Assembly (NCBI GenBank): GCA_039817415.1
Contig: JBCBVV010000024.1
Location: 1 to 64,000, forward strand
Length of the DNA stretch: 64,000 nucleotides
Direction: 5' to 3'
Source of the DNA: JALEFZ01 sp039817415
Lineage (GTDB): Bacteria; Bacteroidota; Bacteroidia; J057
Shown here in pieces: positions 1 through 8,045 of this stretch; within the stretch, counting starts at the first letter, position 1; each line of letters begins with the position of its first letter. Both the position numbers and the translations under genes were made by a program. The notes beneath the pieces were generated by a model. That model did not search any database and was not told the origin of the DNA. It saw nothing but the letters and a program-made list of their open reading frames with translations.

Positions 1-1
1 C

Positions 2-430
2 GTTCAATACTTTGCAGTTTCTTCAAGAGGGTGGGTTGAGATAATTTATAAGTTGTATTATTTATTAAGAATTTTCACCAGATATACAGAACAAAATAAT
101 CTTCATTTTGAGAAAAATAGCTTCAACAGGAAAATCTGTTTCAACACGATAGGAAGAATTAGAGAATTAGAATTTCTTTTTCTTAAAGAAAATATCCTTG
201 AGATCGAGAATAATGGACCCTCTCCAATAAATACAATCAACCTGCTTCTAGATTATGAATCTAAACGCAGAAAAATTGTTATGGAATTTAGGGAAAAACT
301 GAAATTAATGAATAGAGATTTAGAAATGGAAGAACTATTTATAGAAACCGATAACTATCTTTTAGCTAGTCAAAATTTTGAAAATCATTTAAATGGCGTG
401 ACGAAGGAAAAATTGACGGAGCTATTATAA
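2..430 (+). CDS. Hypothetical protein, 5' end cut by window edge
   Basis: The frame is open from base 2 without a stop up to the TAA at 430, so this is the C-terminal 142 codons of a gene that may begin left of the window. The first internal start is a TTG at 53, with no convincing ribosome binding site, so I do not choose it. The visible part is very rich in Lys, Glu, Asn and Ile and mostly charged helix, with no signal peptide or membrane segment. I recognise no domain. The base composition is more AT-rich than the hydrogenase or alginate genes, which fits its position inside an integrative element. Function unknown. Confidence 0.45.
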   Translation, partial: VQYFAVSSRGWVEIIYKLYYLLRIFTRYTEQNNLHFEKNSFNRKICFNTIGRIRELEFLFLKENILEIENNGPSPINTINLLLDYESKRRKIVMEFREKLKLMNRDLEMEELFIETDNYLLASQNFENHLNGVTKEKLTELL

Positions 431-492
431 CTATTTACTCAATTCCATAATGCAAAAATCAAAATGATTTTATCTTTTCATAATTAGTCTAA

Positions 493-497
493 CCATT
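493..497. repeat. Target-site duplication CCATT, left copy
   Basis: CCATT sits directly left of the IS3-family element, and the same five bases (1741-1745) sit directly right of its other end. This is the expected mark of a transposition event. Confidence 0.65.
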
Positions 498-580
498 TGA
501 CCTTCTCCCTAAAAACCGCAACGGTCTGTCTCTAGTTTTGGGTCTTCAAATTTGTTACCTTTTTACAAGCGGAAAAAGTT

Positions 581-847
581 ATGAAGAAGTCAAAATTCAC
601 CGAATCCCAGATCATTTATGCTTTACGTCAGGCTGACAGTGGTACTCGTGTAGATGCCATTTGTCGGGAGTTGGGTATTAGCCAAGGCACTTTCTATAAC
701 TGGAAGAAAAAGTATGGTGATATGAGTAGTTCTGAGCTTAAGCGTTTGAAGCAATTAGAGGAGGAGAATCGGAAGTTAAAGCAGTTAGTGGCTGATTTAT
801 CTTTGGACAAACAGATTTTACAGGATGTGATCAAAAAAAAGCTTTAA
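581..847 (+). CDS. IS3-family transposase OrfA (helix-turn-helix)
   Basis: An 88-residue OrfA that binds the element ends. Residues 5-50 form the transposase helix-turn-helix (ESQIIYALRQADSG, then a GISQGTFYNWKKKYG recognition region). Residues 55-85 form a leucine-zipper-like coiled coil for multimerisation. The last codons run through eight A residues (833-840) followed by G, a classic slippery site. A -1 shift there continues into orfB and makes the OrfAB transposase. The length is normal for the family. Confidence 0.92.
   Translation: MKKSKFTESQIIYALRQADSGTRVDAICRELGISQGTFYNWKKKYGDMSSSELKRLKQLEEENRKLKQLVADLSLDKQILQDVIKKKL
830..847 (+). promoter_or_regulatory. Programmed -1 frameshift site
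   Basis: A run of eight A (833-840) followed by G lies directly before the orfA stop at 845-847. The -1 frame is open from here into orfB and reads KALKAPVRREIAHF before the first ATG of orfB, which matches the normal OrfAB junction in IS3 elements. Confidence 0.75.
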
Positions 848-879
848 AGGCTCCTGTACGTCGTGAGATTGCTCACTTT

Positions 880-1728
880 ATGATGGATGAGTATCGTGTT
901 TCACTTCGTCGTGCCCTTCGGTTAAGCTTCATTTCAAGCTCTGTTTGGTATTATGAATCCAGGCCCAGAGATGATTCTGCCTTGCGGATGAGAATCAAAG
1001 AGATCGCCGAGATCCGTATCCGTTATGGCTTTAAACGGATCTATGTTTTGCTTCGCAGAGAGGGCTGGCGAGACAACCACAAGAGGGCTTATCGGATTTA
1101 TAAGGAAGAAGGCTTAAATCTACGAAGGAAACGGCCTAGGCGCAGCAAATCGGCTTCCCACCGCCTTGATCGACTGGATGTTTCTAGGATCAACCAATGC
1201 TGGAGCATGGATTTTGTCTCAGATGCACTATTCAACGGGGCTCGTTTTAGAGCCTTAACTGTAGTTGAAGATATCCGACTAAGGAGGGAGGATTCTTATA
1301 GTCGTGAGTGCCTAACCATCAAGGTTGGCAAGTCCTTAAAAGGCAAAGATGTGGTGGCAGCACTGGATTACCTTGGTCTCCACCGCAGTAGCTGGCCCAA
1401 ACGTATCCAGGTTGATAACGGAAGTGAGTTTATCTCAAAGGCATTGGATAAGTGGGCTTATGACAAGTCGGTTACCTTAGACTTCTCCAGGCCAGGAAAA
1501 CCAACGGATAATCCCTATATTGAATCATTCAACGGGAGCTTTAGGGATGAGTGTCTGAACACAAATTGGTTCATGAGTCTGGAAGATGCTCAGGAAGAAA
1601 TCGAAAGATGGAGATGGGAATACAACCATTTTCGACCCCATAGTTCTTTAGGAAATCTTACCCCTAATGAGGTAAGACAGAAGTGTTTATTAGACCCGAA
1701 ATTTCTAGTTCCAGACGTTGCTACATAA
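880..1728 (+). CDS. IS3-family transposase OrfB (DDE integrase core)
   Basis: The catalytic subunit, probably made as an OrfAB fusion by frameshifting at 833-840, because the frame is already open from there. There is a helical HTH_21-like region at residues 30-85, followed by the rve core. The catalytic triad is D111 (SMDF), D179 (VDNGSEF) and E215 (ESFNG). The 35 residues between the second D and the E are the IS3 hallmark. The C-terminus keeps the usual YNHFRPHSSLGNLTPNE block. Oddity: between VVED and YSREC there is an extra stretch of about seven residues (IRLRRED) that I do not expect in this family. It could be an isoform difference or a small in-frame insertion that affects activity. 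Confidence 0.9.
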   Translation: MMDEYRVSLRRALRLSFISSSVWYYESRPRDDSALRMRIKEIAEIRIRYGFKRIYVLLRREGWRDNHKRAYRIYKEEGLNLRRKRPRRSKSASHRLDRLDVSRINQCWSMDFVSDALFNGARFRALTVVEDIRLRREDSYSRECLTIKVGKSLKGKDVVAALDYLGLHRSSWPKRIQVDNGSEFISKALDKWAYDKSVTLDFSRPGKPTDNPYIESFNGSFRDECLNTNWFMSLEDAQEEIERWRWEYNHFRPHSSLGNLTPNEVRQKCLLDPKFLVPDVAT

Positions 1729-1740
1729 GGGAGGACCTCA

Positions 1741-1745
1741 CCATT
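1741..1745. repeat. Target-site duplication CCATT, right copy
   Basis: Direct repeat of 493-497 on the right side of the IS3-family element. Confidence 0.65.
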
Positions 1746-1874
1746 ACCATCGAATGTAGTAGGAAAGTGGGTGAAATAATGAAGTATCTAAGTCTAGAGG
1801 ATGATCCTCAGATCAGATATAGCTTTTACATGTGAATTTTAATTTTATTAGAAGATTTAATTTTTTTGAAAAAA

Positions 1875-2522
1875 ATGGTTGACTGGAATTGGGATCTAAT
1901 ATTACAAGTATCAAAAGTCTTTTCAATTCTCATTGCCTCAGGTGTCGCTATTTGGGGGATAAACTCATGGAGAAGAGAATTTAGATGGAAATTAAGGTTT
2001 GAAGTCGCAGAGGAAATGATGGGATTATTATATCAAATAAGGGATTCTATAGATCAAATTAGGTCCCCTTTTTACAGTACTTCAGAATCTCATGAACGCG
2101 AGAAATTAGAAAATGAAAATCCCAATGAAAAAAAGAGGAAGGATTTAGAATATATTGGCACTGCTAGAATAAATAAATATCAAAATCTCTTCAGCAAATT
2201 TCTTGAAAAGAGATATAAGTTCTCAGCTATTTTTGGTGAACACCATCTTGAAAACTTCAAAAAGATAGATGATGTCCTTGGAGAAATATATGCCTCCTAC
2301 TATGTAGTTTTTAACGAAGATTACGATATCGATAAAGAATACTTGGATGAACAAACGAAAAGTGACTTTATTGAACAAAGAAAAAAAGCTAGGATGGTAA
2401 TCCATAAATCATACGGAAATAATTCAGATGCGATATCTATTAAGGTCCAAGAGGTTATTGATGTAGCTGAAAGTAGTGTAGAATCAATACTGAAGACGGG
2501 GGTAAAGTTTCCAAATGTATAA
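1875..2522 (+). CDS. Small membrane-anchored hypothetical protein
   Basis: I chose the ATG at 1875 over the in-frame TTG at 1866. From there the protein has 215 residues. Residues 9-27 (LQVSKVFSILIASGVAIWG) are one hydrophobic segment, followed by WRREFRWK, so the N-terminus is an anchor and the long C-terminal part is probably cytoplasmic by the positive-inside rule. The rest is charged helix, likely coiled coil. I recognise no family. It lies between the insertion sequence and the integrase, so it is cargo of the integrative element. Single-span proteins of this kind are common in such cargo, but no function can be read from it. Confidence 0.6.
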   Translation: MVDWNWDLILQVSKVFSILIASGVAIWGINSWRREFRWKLRFEVAEEMMGLLYQIRDSIDQIRSPFYSTSESHEREKLENENPNEKKRKDLEYIGTARINKYQNLFSKFLEKRYKFSAIFGEHHLENFKKIDDVLGEIYASYYVVFNEDYDIDKEYLDEQTKSDFIEQRKKARMVIHKSYGNNSDAISIKVQEVIDVAESSVESILKTGVKFPNV

Positions 2523-2539
2523 TAAATTTTTGTTGGATA

Positions 2540-3751
2540 CTAACTATTTATAACAGCTTCTAAGGCTTTATCAGCATCTTTTAAGATAAAGGATTTCTGG
2601 TAGTTTATCGTGGTCGTAATATCTGAATGTCGATAGAGCTTCTGGAGCATCTGAATCGGGATCTTGTCTCCAGACAATCCCCCAAAGGTATGCCTAGCGA
2701 TATGGGTCTTAAGAGGCTTGTTCAGCTCCAGCTTTTCTGCTACTCGACCAAGATGCTTGTTCAATACCTTAGTAGCATTAGCGATTTTTCGCTTGATGTC
2801 TCTTCCGCTGGTAAGATCAGCCTTCCGAAGTTCAGGAAAAATCAGGTCTGTAGTAGTATCCTGATCCCCTGAATAAAGAGACAGAATACTTTGTGCTTTT
2901 TCGGGGACCTTCAAAGAAAGAGGCTTGCTGTTCTTGGCCATACGATAGTACAGCCTTCCATCCTTGATGTCTGACCACTTCAAACTGAGAACATCTGAAA
3001 CCCTCATACCAGCAAAGTAGAAGGAAATCAGCCAAACGTTCCTGGCATGCCATTGAGCATGGTCATCAAGTTCGACTTCTTCCAGGGCTTTCACTTCCTC
3101 AGCAGTAAGACCAATTTTCATAGATTGAGGAAATTTGATCACGATACCTCCTCGCCCAAAAGGATAATGCTTCTGCTCAATGATGCCTTCCCGAATGGCC
3201 ATATTGTAAATGGTGCGGATGACTACCATGTAGTTGGCAACGGTTCGGTCGCTTACTTTCCTGGAGCCTTTGAGATAAGCCTGGAACTGCTTCAGTAACG
3301 AAACTGTGATTTCACTAAAAGGGATGTCTTTCTTCTTGAGAAACTCTCTGAAGTGCTTGATCCTGGGACGTTCTGCATTTACTTGGTTGAACTTCCCATT
3401 CTCGATCAGTTGCTGAATGTAAACATCAGCTAGAGTGAAGAAGGAAGTAGATTTTCTCTCAGCCTTGATCTCTTTGGTGATGGTCTGAGCAGAGATGATC
3501 TTTTCCTTTACTTCAAGCTCTAGCAGTTTGTCATTGGCTTCTGCAAGTTTCTTCAGGATGAAGTTGTTCAAGCGGGTTGAGTTGGGATGGGATTTCTTCA
3601 CCCGTTGGGATTTGGCGTCCCAATACTTCTCCTCAATATACTGGCCTGTGGAAAGGAAACTTGATTTACGGTTTTTGGTAATTCGTACTGATATTGGGTA
3701 TAAACCCTTTGCATTCTTTTTCTTCCGAAGTACTACATTTACAGATGCCAT
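2540..3751 (-). CDS. Tyrosine recombinase / integrase (Bacteroidetes type)
   Basis: A 403-residue site-specific recombinase of the Bacteroidetes conjugative-element type. An arm-binding domain (residues 1-90, MASVNVVLRKKK start), a SAM-like core-binding domain (about 100-205) and the catalytic domain (about 212-400) are in order. Catalytic residues from the ATG at 3751 are R250 (GMRVSD), K273, H350 and R353 (HIARH), H375 (YRHSD) and the nucleophile Y384 (NYQ). An in-frame ATG at 3805 would add 18 residues with no family resemblance, so I start at 3751. The gene lies about 160 bp from a truncated tRNA-Met, so that tRNA is the probable target. All six catalytic residues are present, so it should be active. 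Confidence 0.92.
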   Translation of the reverse strand: MASVNVVLRKKKNAKGLYPISVRITKNRKSSFLSTGQYIEEKYWDAKSQRVKKSHPNSTRLNNFILKKLAEANDKLLELEVKEKIISAQTITKEIKAERKSTSFFTLADVYIQQLIENGKFNQVNAERPRIKHFREFLKKKDIPFSEITVSLLKQFQAYLKGSRKVSDRTVANYMVVIRTIYNMAIREGIIEQKHYPFGRGGIVIKFPQSMKIGLTAEEVKALEEVELDDHAQWHARNVWLISFYFAGMRVSDVLSLKWSDIKDGRLYYRMAKNSKPLSLKVPEKAQSILSLYSGDQDTTTDLIFPELRKADLTSGRDIKRKIANATKVLNKHLGRVAEKLELNKPLKTHIARHTFGGLSGDKIPIQMLQKLYRHSDITTTINYQKSFILKDADKALEAVINS

Positions 3752-3913
3752 ATCCCTTTGATTTGATTCGCTTTTATGCAAATATAAGGAATTTGGGTAC
3801 AACATAGGTACAACATTTCGTGGTTTTACTCGGCCTCTTATGAAATCATACTTTTGTTATTAATTCATATTCAGTTCATTATCAATCACATAATATCATA
3901 TTAAATCAAATAC

Positions 3914-3962
3914 GAAAGGATTCATAACCCTGAGGTCGGGGGTTCGATTCCCCCCTGCGCCA
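3914..3962 (+). other. Truncated tRNA-Met(CAT) 3' fragment, putative attR (copy A)
   Basis: The stretch has the anticodon loop TTCATAA (3921-3927), a T-arm GGGGG-TTCGATT-CCCCC and a 3' acceptor strand CTGCGCC followed by discriminator A. The matching 5' acceptor strand GGCGCAG, D-arm and a proper 5' anticodon stem are missing upstream. It is therefore only the 3' part of a tRNA-Met gene. Integrases of this type use tRNA 3' ends, and insertion leaves the intact tRNA at one end and a 3' copy at the other. This copy is next to the integrase, so the intact gene should lie left of the window. Confidence 0.7.
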
Positions 3963-3967
3963 CGATA

Positions 3968-3995
3968 AGTCAGTCCTAATGGACTGGCTTTTTTT
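3968..3995 (+). terminator. Rho-independent terminator after tRNA fragment A
   Basis: Stem AGTCAGTCC / GGACTGGCT with loop TAAT, then a run of seven T. This is the original terminator of the tRNA gene, carried along with the fragment. Confidence 0.75.
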
Positions 3996-4035
3996 ATGCT
4001 CAGAATGTTAGAACGTCCCGTCATTTCATATCGGG

Positions 4036-4083
4036 AAGGTCGGGGGTTCGATTTTCTCCCGATGGATGCCGTCGGGACGCCAC
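4036..4083 (+). other. Second, degenerate tRNA-Met 3' fragment (copy B)
   Basis: AGGTCGGGGGTTCGATT (4037-4053) repeats the T-arm of copy A. CGCCACGATAAGTC (4078-4091) repeats its 3' end and flank. Between them the sequence is altered and about 20 bases longer, so the acceptor end is no longer tRNA-like. CAT also occurs upstream (TTTCATATC). It looks like the remains of an older insertion at the same tRNA, next to the newer att site. Confidence 0.55.
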
Positions 4084-4087
4084 GATA

Positions 4088-4115
4088 AGTCTGTCCTTCG
4101 GGACTGACTTTTTTT
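4088..4115 (+). terminator. Rho-independent terminator after tRNA fragment B
   Basis: Stem AGTCTGTCC / GGACTGACT with a TTCG loop and one internal mismatch, then seven T. It is a diverged copy of the terminator at 3968-3995. Confidence 0.7.
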
Positions 4116-4481
4116 ATTGATTCTGTCATGTTCTGCCCTGTAAAGGGAAACCGATCCAGTTTTCCTCTACCTAAGGAGGACCAAAATCTCCTTTCAGCTT
4201 TTCAAACTTCTACATCACAATACCTCATTCCCATCAGGAAATGTTCTTAAGTTCTAACAGCATTTACCTAACTCATCAAACTATCACAGACATTATTATT
4301 GTTTGAGGAGTTCTGCTGACTTGCCTGCTACCAAACAGAAGAAAATTTTTGCCTGAGGGTAGTTCTCCTTTTTAGGAGGAGAATGATCCTCTATTTATCT
4401 TCCATCATGATAGGTAAGATGGCTTGTCTTTAGCTTTATATTTGAAAAATGCCCATTTTCTGCTTTAAAACTACAATCCCT
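4116..4481. other. Intergenic region after the integration scars
   Basis: No gene is seen. There is one weak inverted repeat, AAGGAG / CTCCTT near 4173-4193, and a CTCCT-AGGAG pair near 4368-4382. The promoter of the secreted propeller gene must lie near the right end, but I cannot place it. Confidence 0.4.
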
Positions 4482-7400
4482 ATGAAGAGAACCATTGCCC
4501 TCCTAACCGTTGTTATGAGTTTGTCTGCCTTCACCCAAACAGCAAACGAATATTTCAATCCCCTCAAATACCGCCTCATCGGTCCCTTTCGAGGGGGAAG
4601 ATCTGTTGCCTCAACAGGGGTTGTGGGAGACCCATTGACCTACTATATGAGTACCACGGGGGGAGGTTTGTGGAAGACAACTGATGCGGGGCAAAGATGG
4701 GAAAACATATCAGATGGGTATTTTCAAACAGGTTCTATGGGGGCCATTGCTGTATCGGAATCTCATCCTTATATCCTATATGCAGGAATGGGCGAACATG
4801 CCCCAAGAGGTGTCATGACATCCTATGGAGATGGGGTCTATAAGTCAGTTGATGAAGGGAAAACTTGGAAAAAAATAGGACTAGAAGCTACCCAACACAT
4901 AGCTAGAATCGCCATTCATCCCACTAATCCAGATATATTGTATGTAGCTGCTCAAGGTGCGCTCCATGCCCCTAATAAGGAAAGAGGGGTTTACAAATCT
5001 ATAGATGGAGGAGAGACTTGGGAACAAATCTTATTTGTCAACGACTCTACGGGCTGTAGCGAACTGTCCATGGACATGAACCATCCCGATGTCTTGTATG
5101 CTGGTATGTGGCAGCATCAACGAACGCCTTGGAAGGTGATCAGTGGAGGGGCTGGAAGCGGAGTGTACAAAAGTACAGATGGAGGAAAAAATTGGGCAAA
5201 AATCGAAAAAGGACTCCCAAAGGAGAAAGGAAAAATCGCGATTTCTGTGAGCAGAGCCAACTCTGATAAGGTGTATGCGCTGATTGAAGGGAACTCTCAA
5301 AAAGACGAAGGTGGGCTTTTTGTGTCTCGTAACGGAGGGAAAAACTGGTCTATGGTAAGTGGAGACAATCGTTTGACCCAAAGAGCCTGGTACTATACAG
5401 AGGTCTTTGCAGACCCGCAGGATGAGCATACGGTTTATGTCTTGAGTGCGCCTGCTTTAAGGTCTATTGATGGAGGAAAAACTTGGAAAAGATTGAGCGG
5501 GACACATGGAGATTACCACGATCTATGGATCAATCCTAAGAATTCAAAAAACATGGTAATCTCCAATGATGGAGGAGCAGCTATTACCTTTAACCGAGGG
5601 GCGAGTTGGTCCACTCAGGCTACGATGCCTACGGCACAGATTTACCGCCTGAATGCCGATAACCTATGGCCTTACCACTTGTACGGAGGACAACAGGACA
5701 ACACATCTCTCAAAATTGCTACGCTTTCTCCTTATTCTGGAGAGATTGGAAGGAAAGATTGGGAATCCTCCGCAGGGGGAGAGAGCGCTTTTCTGGCCTT
5801 TGATCCTGACAATCCCAAGTATGTTATGGGAGGAAGTTACCTAGGAAGCATGCGCGCCAAAAATCAGGAGACGGGGGCAACTATGCCAGCTGTTGCAGCC
5901 CCAATTCAGTTTTTAGGAATGGCGGCAAGAGACATGAAATACCTCTACAATTGGAATTCTCCCATCATTTGGTCGCGGCACGAGCCAGGGACCTTCTATC
6001 ATGGAGCCCAATTGGTTTTGAGAACGAGGGACCTTGGTCAGACTTGGGAAGAAGTATCGCCAGACCTGACCCGAAACCTAGATGAAAAGCAGGGAAAGGG
6101 TGGGGGACCTCTGACGGTGGAAGCCGTTGGGGCAGAAAATTATGGAACCATTAGTTATCTTCTTGAATCTCCTCACAGCAAGGGCGTCATCTGGTCGGGA
6201 AGTGATGACGGACAGGTTTACAGGACGAGCGACGGAGGAGAAAATTGGGTCAATGTTACGCCGAAAGACTTAGGAGAAGCCTTGGTGAATGCGATTGAAA
6301 TTTCTCCACACGATAAGAACACCGTATATATCGCTACGACCAAATACAAATTCAACGACTATACGCCAGCGATCTACAAGTCGACTAACAATGGAAAGAG
6401 TTGGAAGCTGATCAACAATGGCATTCCTTATGGCTCCTTTACGAGAGTAGTAAGGGAAGATCCCGGTAGAAAAGACTTGCTCTATGCAGGTACGGAGAAA
6501 GGGATATATGTTTCTTGGAATGGAGGATCAGATTGGGAAAAATTCCAGTTGAACCTACCCCTTACCCCTATACTAGACCTAAAAGTTCACAAGGGGGACT
6601 TAGCCGTAGCAACATCTGGTCGATCCATTTGGATATTGGATGATCTGAATGTGCTTCATCAAAAATCCAAGAAAGGGATTAAGCTTTATCAGCCAGAAGA
6701 AGCCATGTATGGGCATTGGTATGGCCCACTTAACAACAGCAATACTTCCTCATTTAAAGGAGCCGCTTCTTTGAGTGGGGTAAATCCTGCCAATGGGGTG
6801 CTTGTCTATTATGAATTGCCAAGACTCGATAAAGGCAAGCATGTTTCCATTGAAATAAAGGACAAAAACGGGCTAATCATTCGTTCTTTTACCTCTAAAA
6901 AATCGACTGCATTTAAGTCCTATGCTGGCGGTCCCCCTCCACCTGTTACCCTATCCAAAAAGGAAGGCTTAAATAGATTGGTATGGGACATGAGACATGA
7001 GACCATGCCAGGTGTAAGGGGCGTTTATATTGAGGGAAGTTATCGTGGGCATCGCGTCGCACCGGGAACCTATACGATTATCATGACGGTTGATGGAAAA
7101 ACCTATACACAGGAAGCAAAGGTCGTCGAAAACCCTACGATGGAGGTTTCAAGCGAGACATTCCAAGCTTACCATGACATCATGCAAGAGATGGAAGCAA
7201 CCCTTACAGCCATGCACAATAGGGTCAATCAGCTTCAATCGGTTTATGCACAATTGAAAAAGCTTAAAGCTAGGTTAACCGATAAAGAACTAAAGACCAC
7301 ATGTGCCAAACTCATCGACAGCTTAAAAGCATGGGATGATAAAATGGTTCAACGAAAGTCCAAAGCCTACGATGATGTCGAGAACTTTGAAAATAAGTTT

Positions 7401-7601
7401 TCTGCCAATTATCTCTATTTGATCAATGCAACGGAGTCTCAAATCCCCCGTGTGAATGCATCCTCTCTCGAACGGAAGAAAGAGTTGGACCAGCAATGGA
7501 AGGTGCATGACTCTCAGGCACAAGAATGGTTAGCGAAAGACCTTAAGGCGTTTAACAAAGCCCTTTGGGAGGCTGGAATTGGGGCCTTAACAATCGATTA
7601 A
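4482..7601 (+). CDS. Secreted BNR/VPS10-like multi-blade propeller protein
   Basis: From the ATG at 4482 the protein has 1039 residues and begins with a signal peptide (MKRTIALLTVVMSLSAFTQ). The in-frame ATG at 4449 would put 11 residues before it, so I prefer 4482. Asp-box motifs typical of BNR/sortilin propellers recur many times (STDGGKNWAK, SIDGGKTWKR, SRNGGKNWSM, TSDGGENWVN, STNNGKSWKL). The last 250 residues are an Ig-like part (LVWDMRHETMPGV, GTYTIIMTV) and a helical tail. Relatives are often named glycosyl hydrolase or VPS10 domain protein, but I see no catalytic sialidase signature (RIP motif), so a substrate cannot be given. It probably acts in the periplasm or on the surface. It stands alone, outside the integrative element and convergent with the hydrogenase genes. 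Confidence 0.82.
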   Translation: MKRTIALLTVVMSLSAFTQTANEYFNPLKYRLIGPFRGGRSVASTGVVGDPLTYYMSTTGGGLWKTTDAGQRWENISDGYFQTGSMGAIAVSESHPYILYAGMGEHAPRGVMTSYGDGVYKSVDEGKTWKKIGLEATQHIARIAIHPTNPDILYVAAQGALHAPNKERGVYKSIDGGETWEQILFVNDSTGCSELSMDMNHPDVLYAGMWQHQRTPWKVISGGAGSGVYKSTDGGKNWAKIEKGLPKEKGKIAISVSRANSDKVYALIEGNSQKDEGGLFVSRNGGKNWSMVSGDNRLTQRAWYYTEVFADPQDEHTVYVLSAPALRSIDGGKTWKRLSGTHGDYHDLWINPKNSKNMVISNDGGAAITFNRGASWSTQATMPTAQIYRLNADNLWPYHLYGGQQDNTSLKIATLSPYSGEIGRKDWESSAGGESAFLAFDPDNPKYVMGGSYLGSMRAKNQETGATMPAVAAPIQFLGMAARDMKYLYNWNSPIIWSRHEPGTFYHGAQLVLRTRDLGQTWEEVSPDLTRNLDEKQGKGGGPLTVEAVGAENYGTISYLLESPHSKGVIWSGSDDGQVYRTSDGGENWVNVTPKDLGEALVNAIEISPHDKNTVYIATTKYKFNDYTPAIYKSTNNGKSWKLINNGIPYGSFTRVVREDPGRKDLLYAGTEKGIYVSWNGGSDWEKFQLNLPLTPILDLKVHKGDLAVATSGRSIWILDDLNVLHQKSKKGIKLYQPEEAMYGHWYGPLNNSNTSSFKGAASLSGVNPANGVLVYYELPRLDKGKHVSIEIKDKNGLIIRSFTSKKSTAFKSYAGGPPPPVTLSKKEGLNRLVWDMRHETMPGVRGVYIEGSYRGHRVAPGTYTIIMTVDGKTYTQEAKVVENPTMEVSSETFQAYHDIMQEMEATLTAMHNRVNQLQSVYAQLKKLKARLTDKELKTTCAKLIDSLKAWDDKMVQRKSKAYDDVENFENKFSANYLYLINATESQIPRVNASSLERKKELDQQWKVHDSQAQEWLAKDLKAFNKALWEAGIGALTID

Positions 7602-7688
7602 TCTTGCCTTACGAAAAGGAGATTGAAATAGTCTCTCTTGTTTCCTGGTGACTACCTACCGAGGAGCTGAGTCTATTGAAAGAATCAC

Positions 7689-8045
7689 TCAAGCATGAAC
7701 AGAATCAAAATGAATTTGATGAATCAAAAGTTCTTCCCCGCTTATGATATTATTGGTGGGGGTTTCACAGTGGCTACATATAAACTTGTAATGAGAAATT
7801 TGTGATTTATGGCCACACGTCTGGCAATGAACCACAATCTCAACAAGTTGAATGTCTAATTTAATCCTTTCATATTCAGGATTAGATTCCAAAAATGCTT
7901 TGTAGGCGTTTTGAAGCAGAATGGGTTCAACATTGGCCAGTTTGCCGACCTTTAAGCTAACCTGAGATACCTTCTCCATTTCGTCGGGTTCCAGGCTTTC
8001 TTTGAGGGTGGCAAAGATGCTTCTAACTAGAGATAACTCATGCAT
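7689..8045 (-). CDS. hypA: Hydrogenase nickel incorporation protein HypA
   Basis: Delivers Ni(II) to the hydrogenase large subunit together with HypB. The 118-residue length is typical. The N-terminal MHE provides the Ni-binding His2. A zinc site is formed by CQTC and CSHC (about residues 74-77 and 90-93). The start overlaps the end of the TPR gene by 8 bases, so it is the last gene of the structural operon, far from the other hyp genes at 17.7-23.2 kb. Confidence 0.95.
   Translation of the reverse strand: MHELSLVRSIFATLKESLEPDEMEKVSQVSLKVGKLANVEPILLQNAYKAFLESNPEYERIKLDIQLVEIVVHCQTCGHKSQISHYKFICSHCETPTNNIISGEELLIHQIHFDSVHA

Larger units (their letters stand above)
498..1740 (+). mobile_element. 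IS3-family insertion sequence (IS407-like), about 1243 bp
   Basis: The left end reads TGACCTTCTCCCT and the right end, read on the other strand, TGAGGTCCTCCCT (10 of 13 identical). The match continues further in, with CAACGGTCTG against CAACGTCTGG and a shared GGGTCT about 45 bases from each end. Inside are orfA and orfB in the -1 relation typical of IS3 elements. CCATT flanks both ends. With complete ends, a target duplication and uninterrupted reading frames, the element looks recent and possibly still active. The IS407 subgroup is inferred from the start and general look of OrfA. Confidence 0.85.

Noticed and set aside
3896..4129. 77-codon minus-strand open frame over the tRNA fragments
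   Set aside because: Its text (GAGGNRTPDLRVMNPF and repeats) is the well-known false translation of tRNA T-arm and anticodon sequence; the reading comes from the two tRNA-Met scars.
5031..5429. 132-codon minus-strand frame inside the propeller gene
   Set aside because: Fully inside a strong coding frame on the other strand, with no recognisable content.
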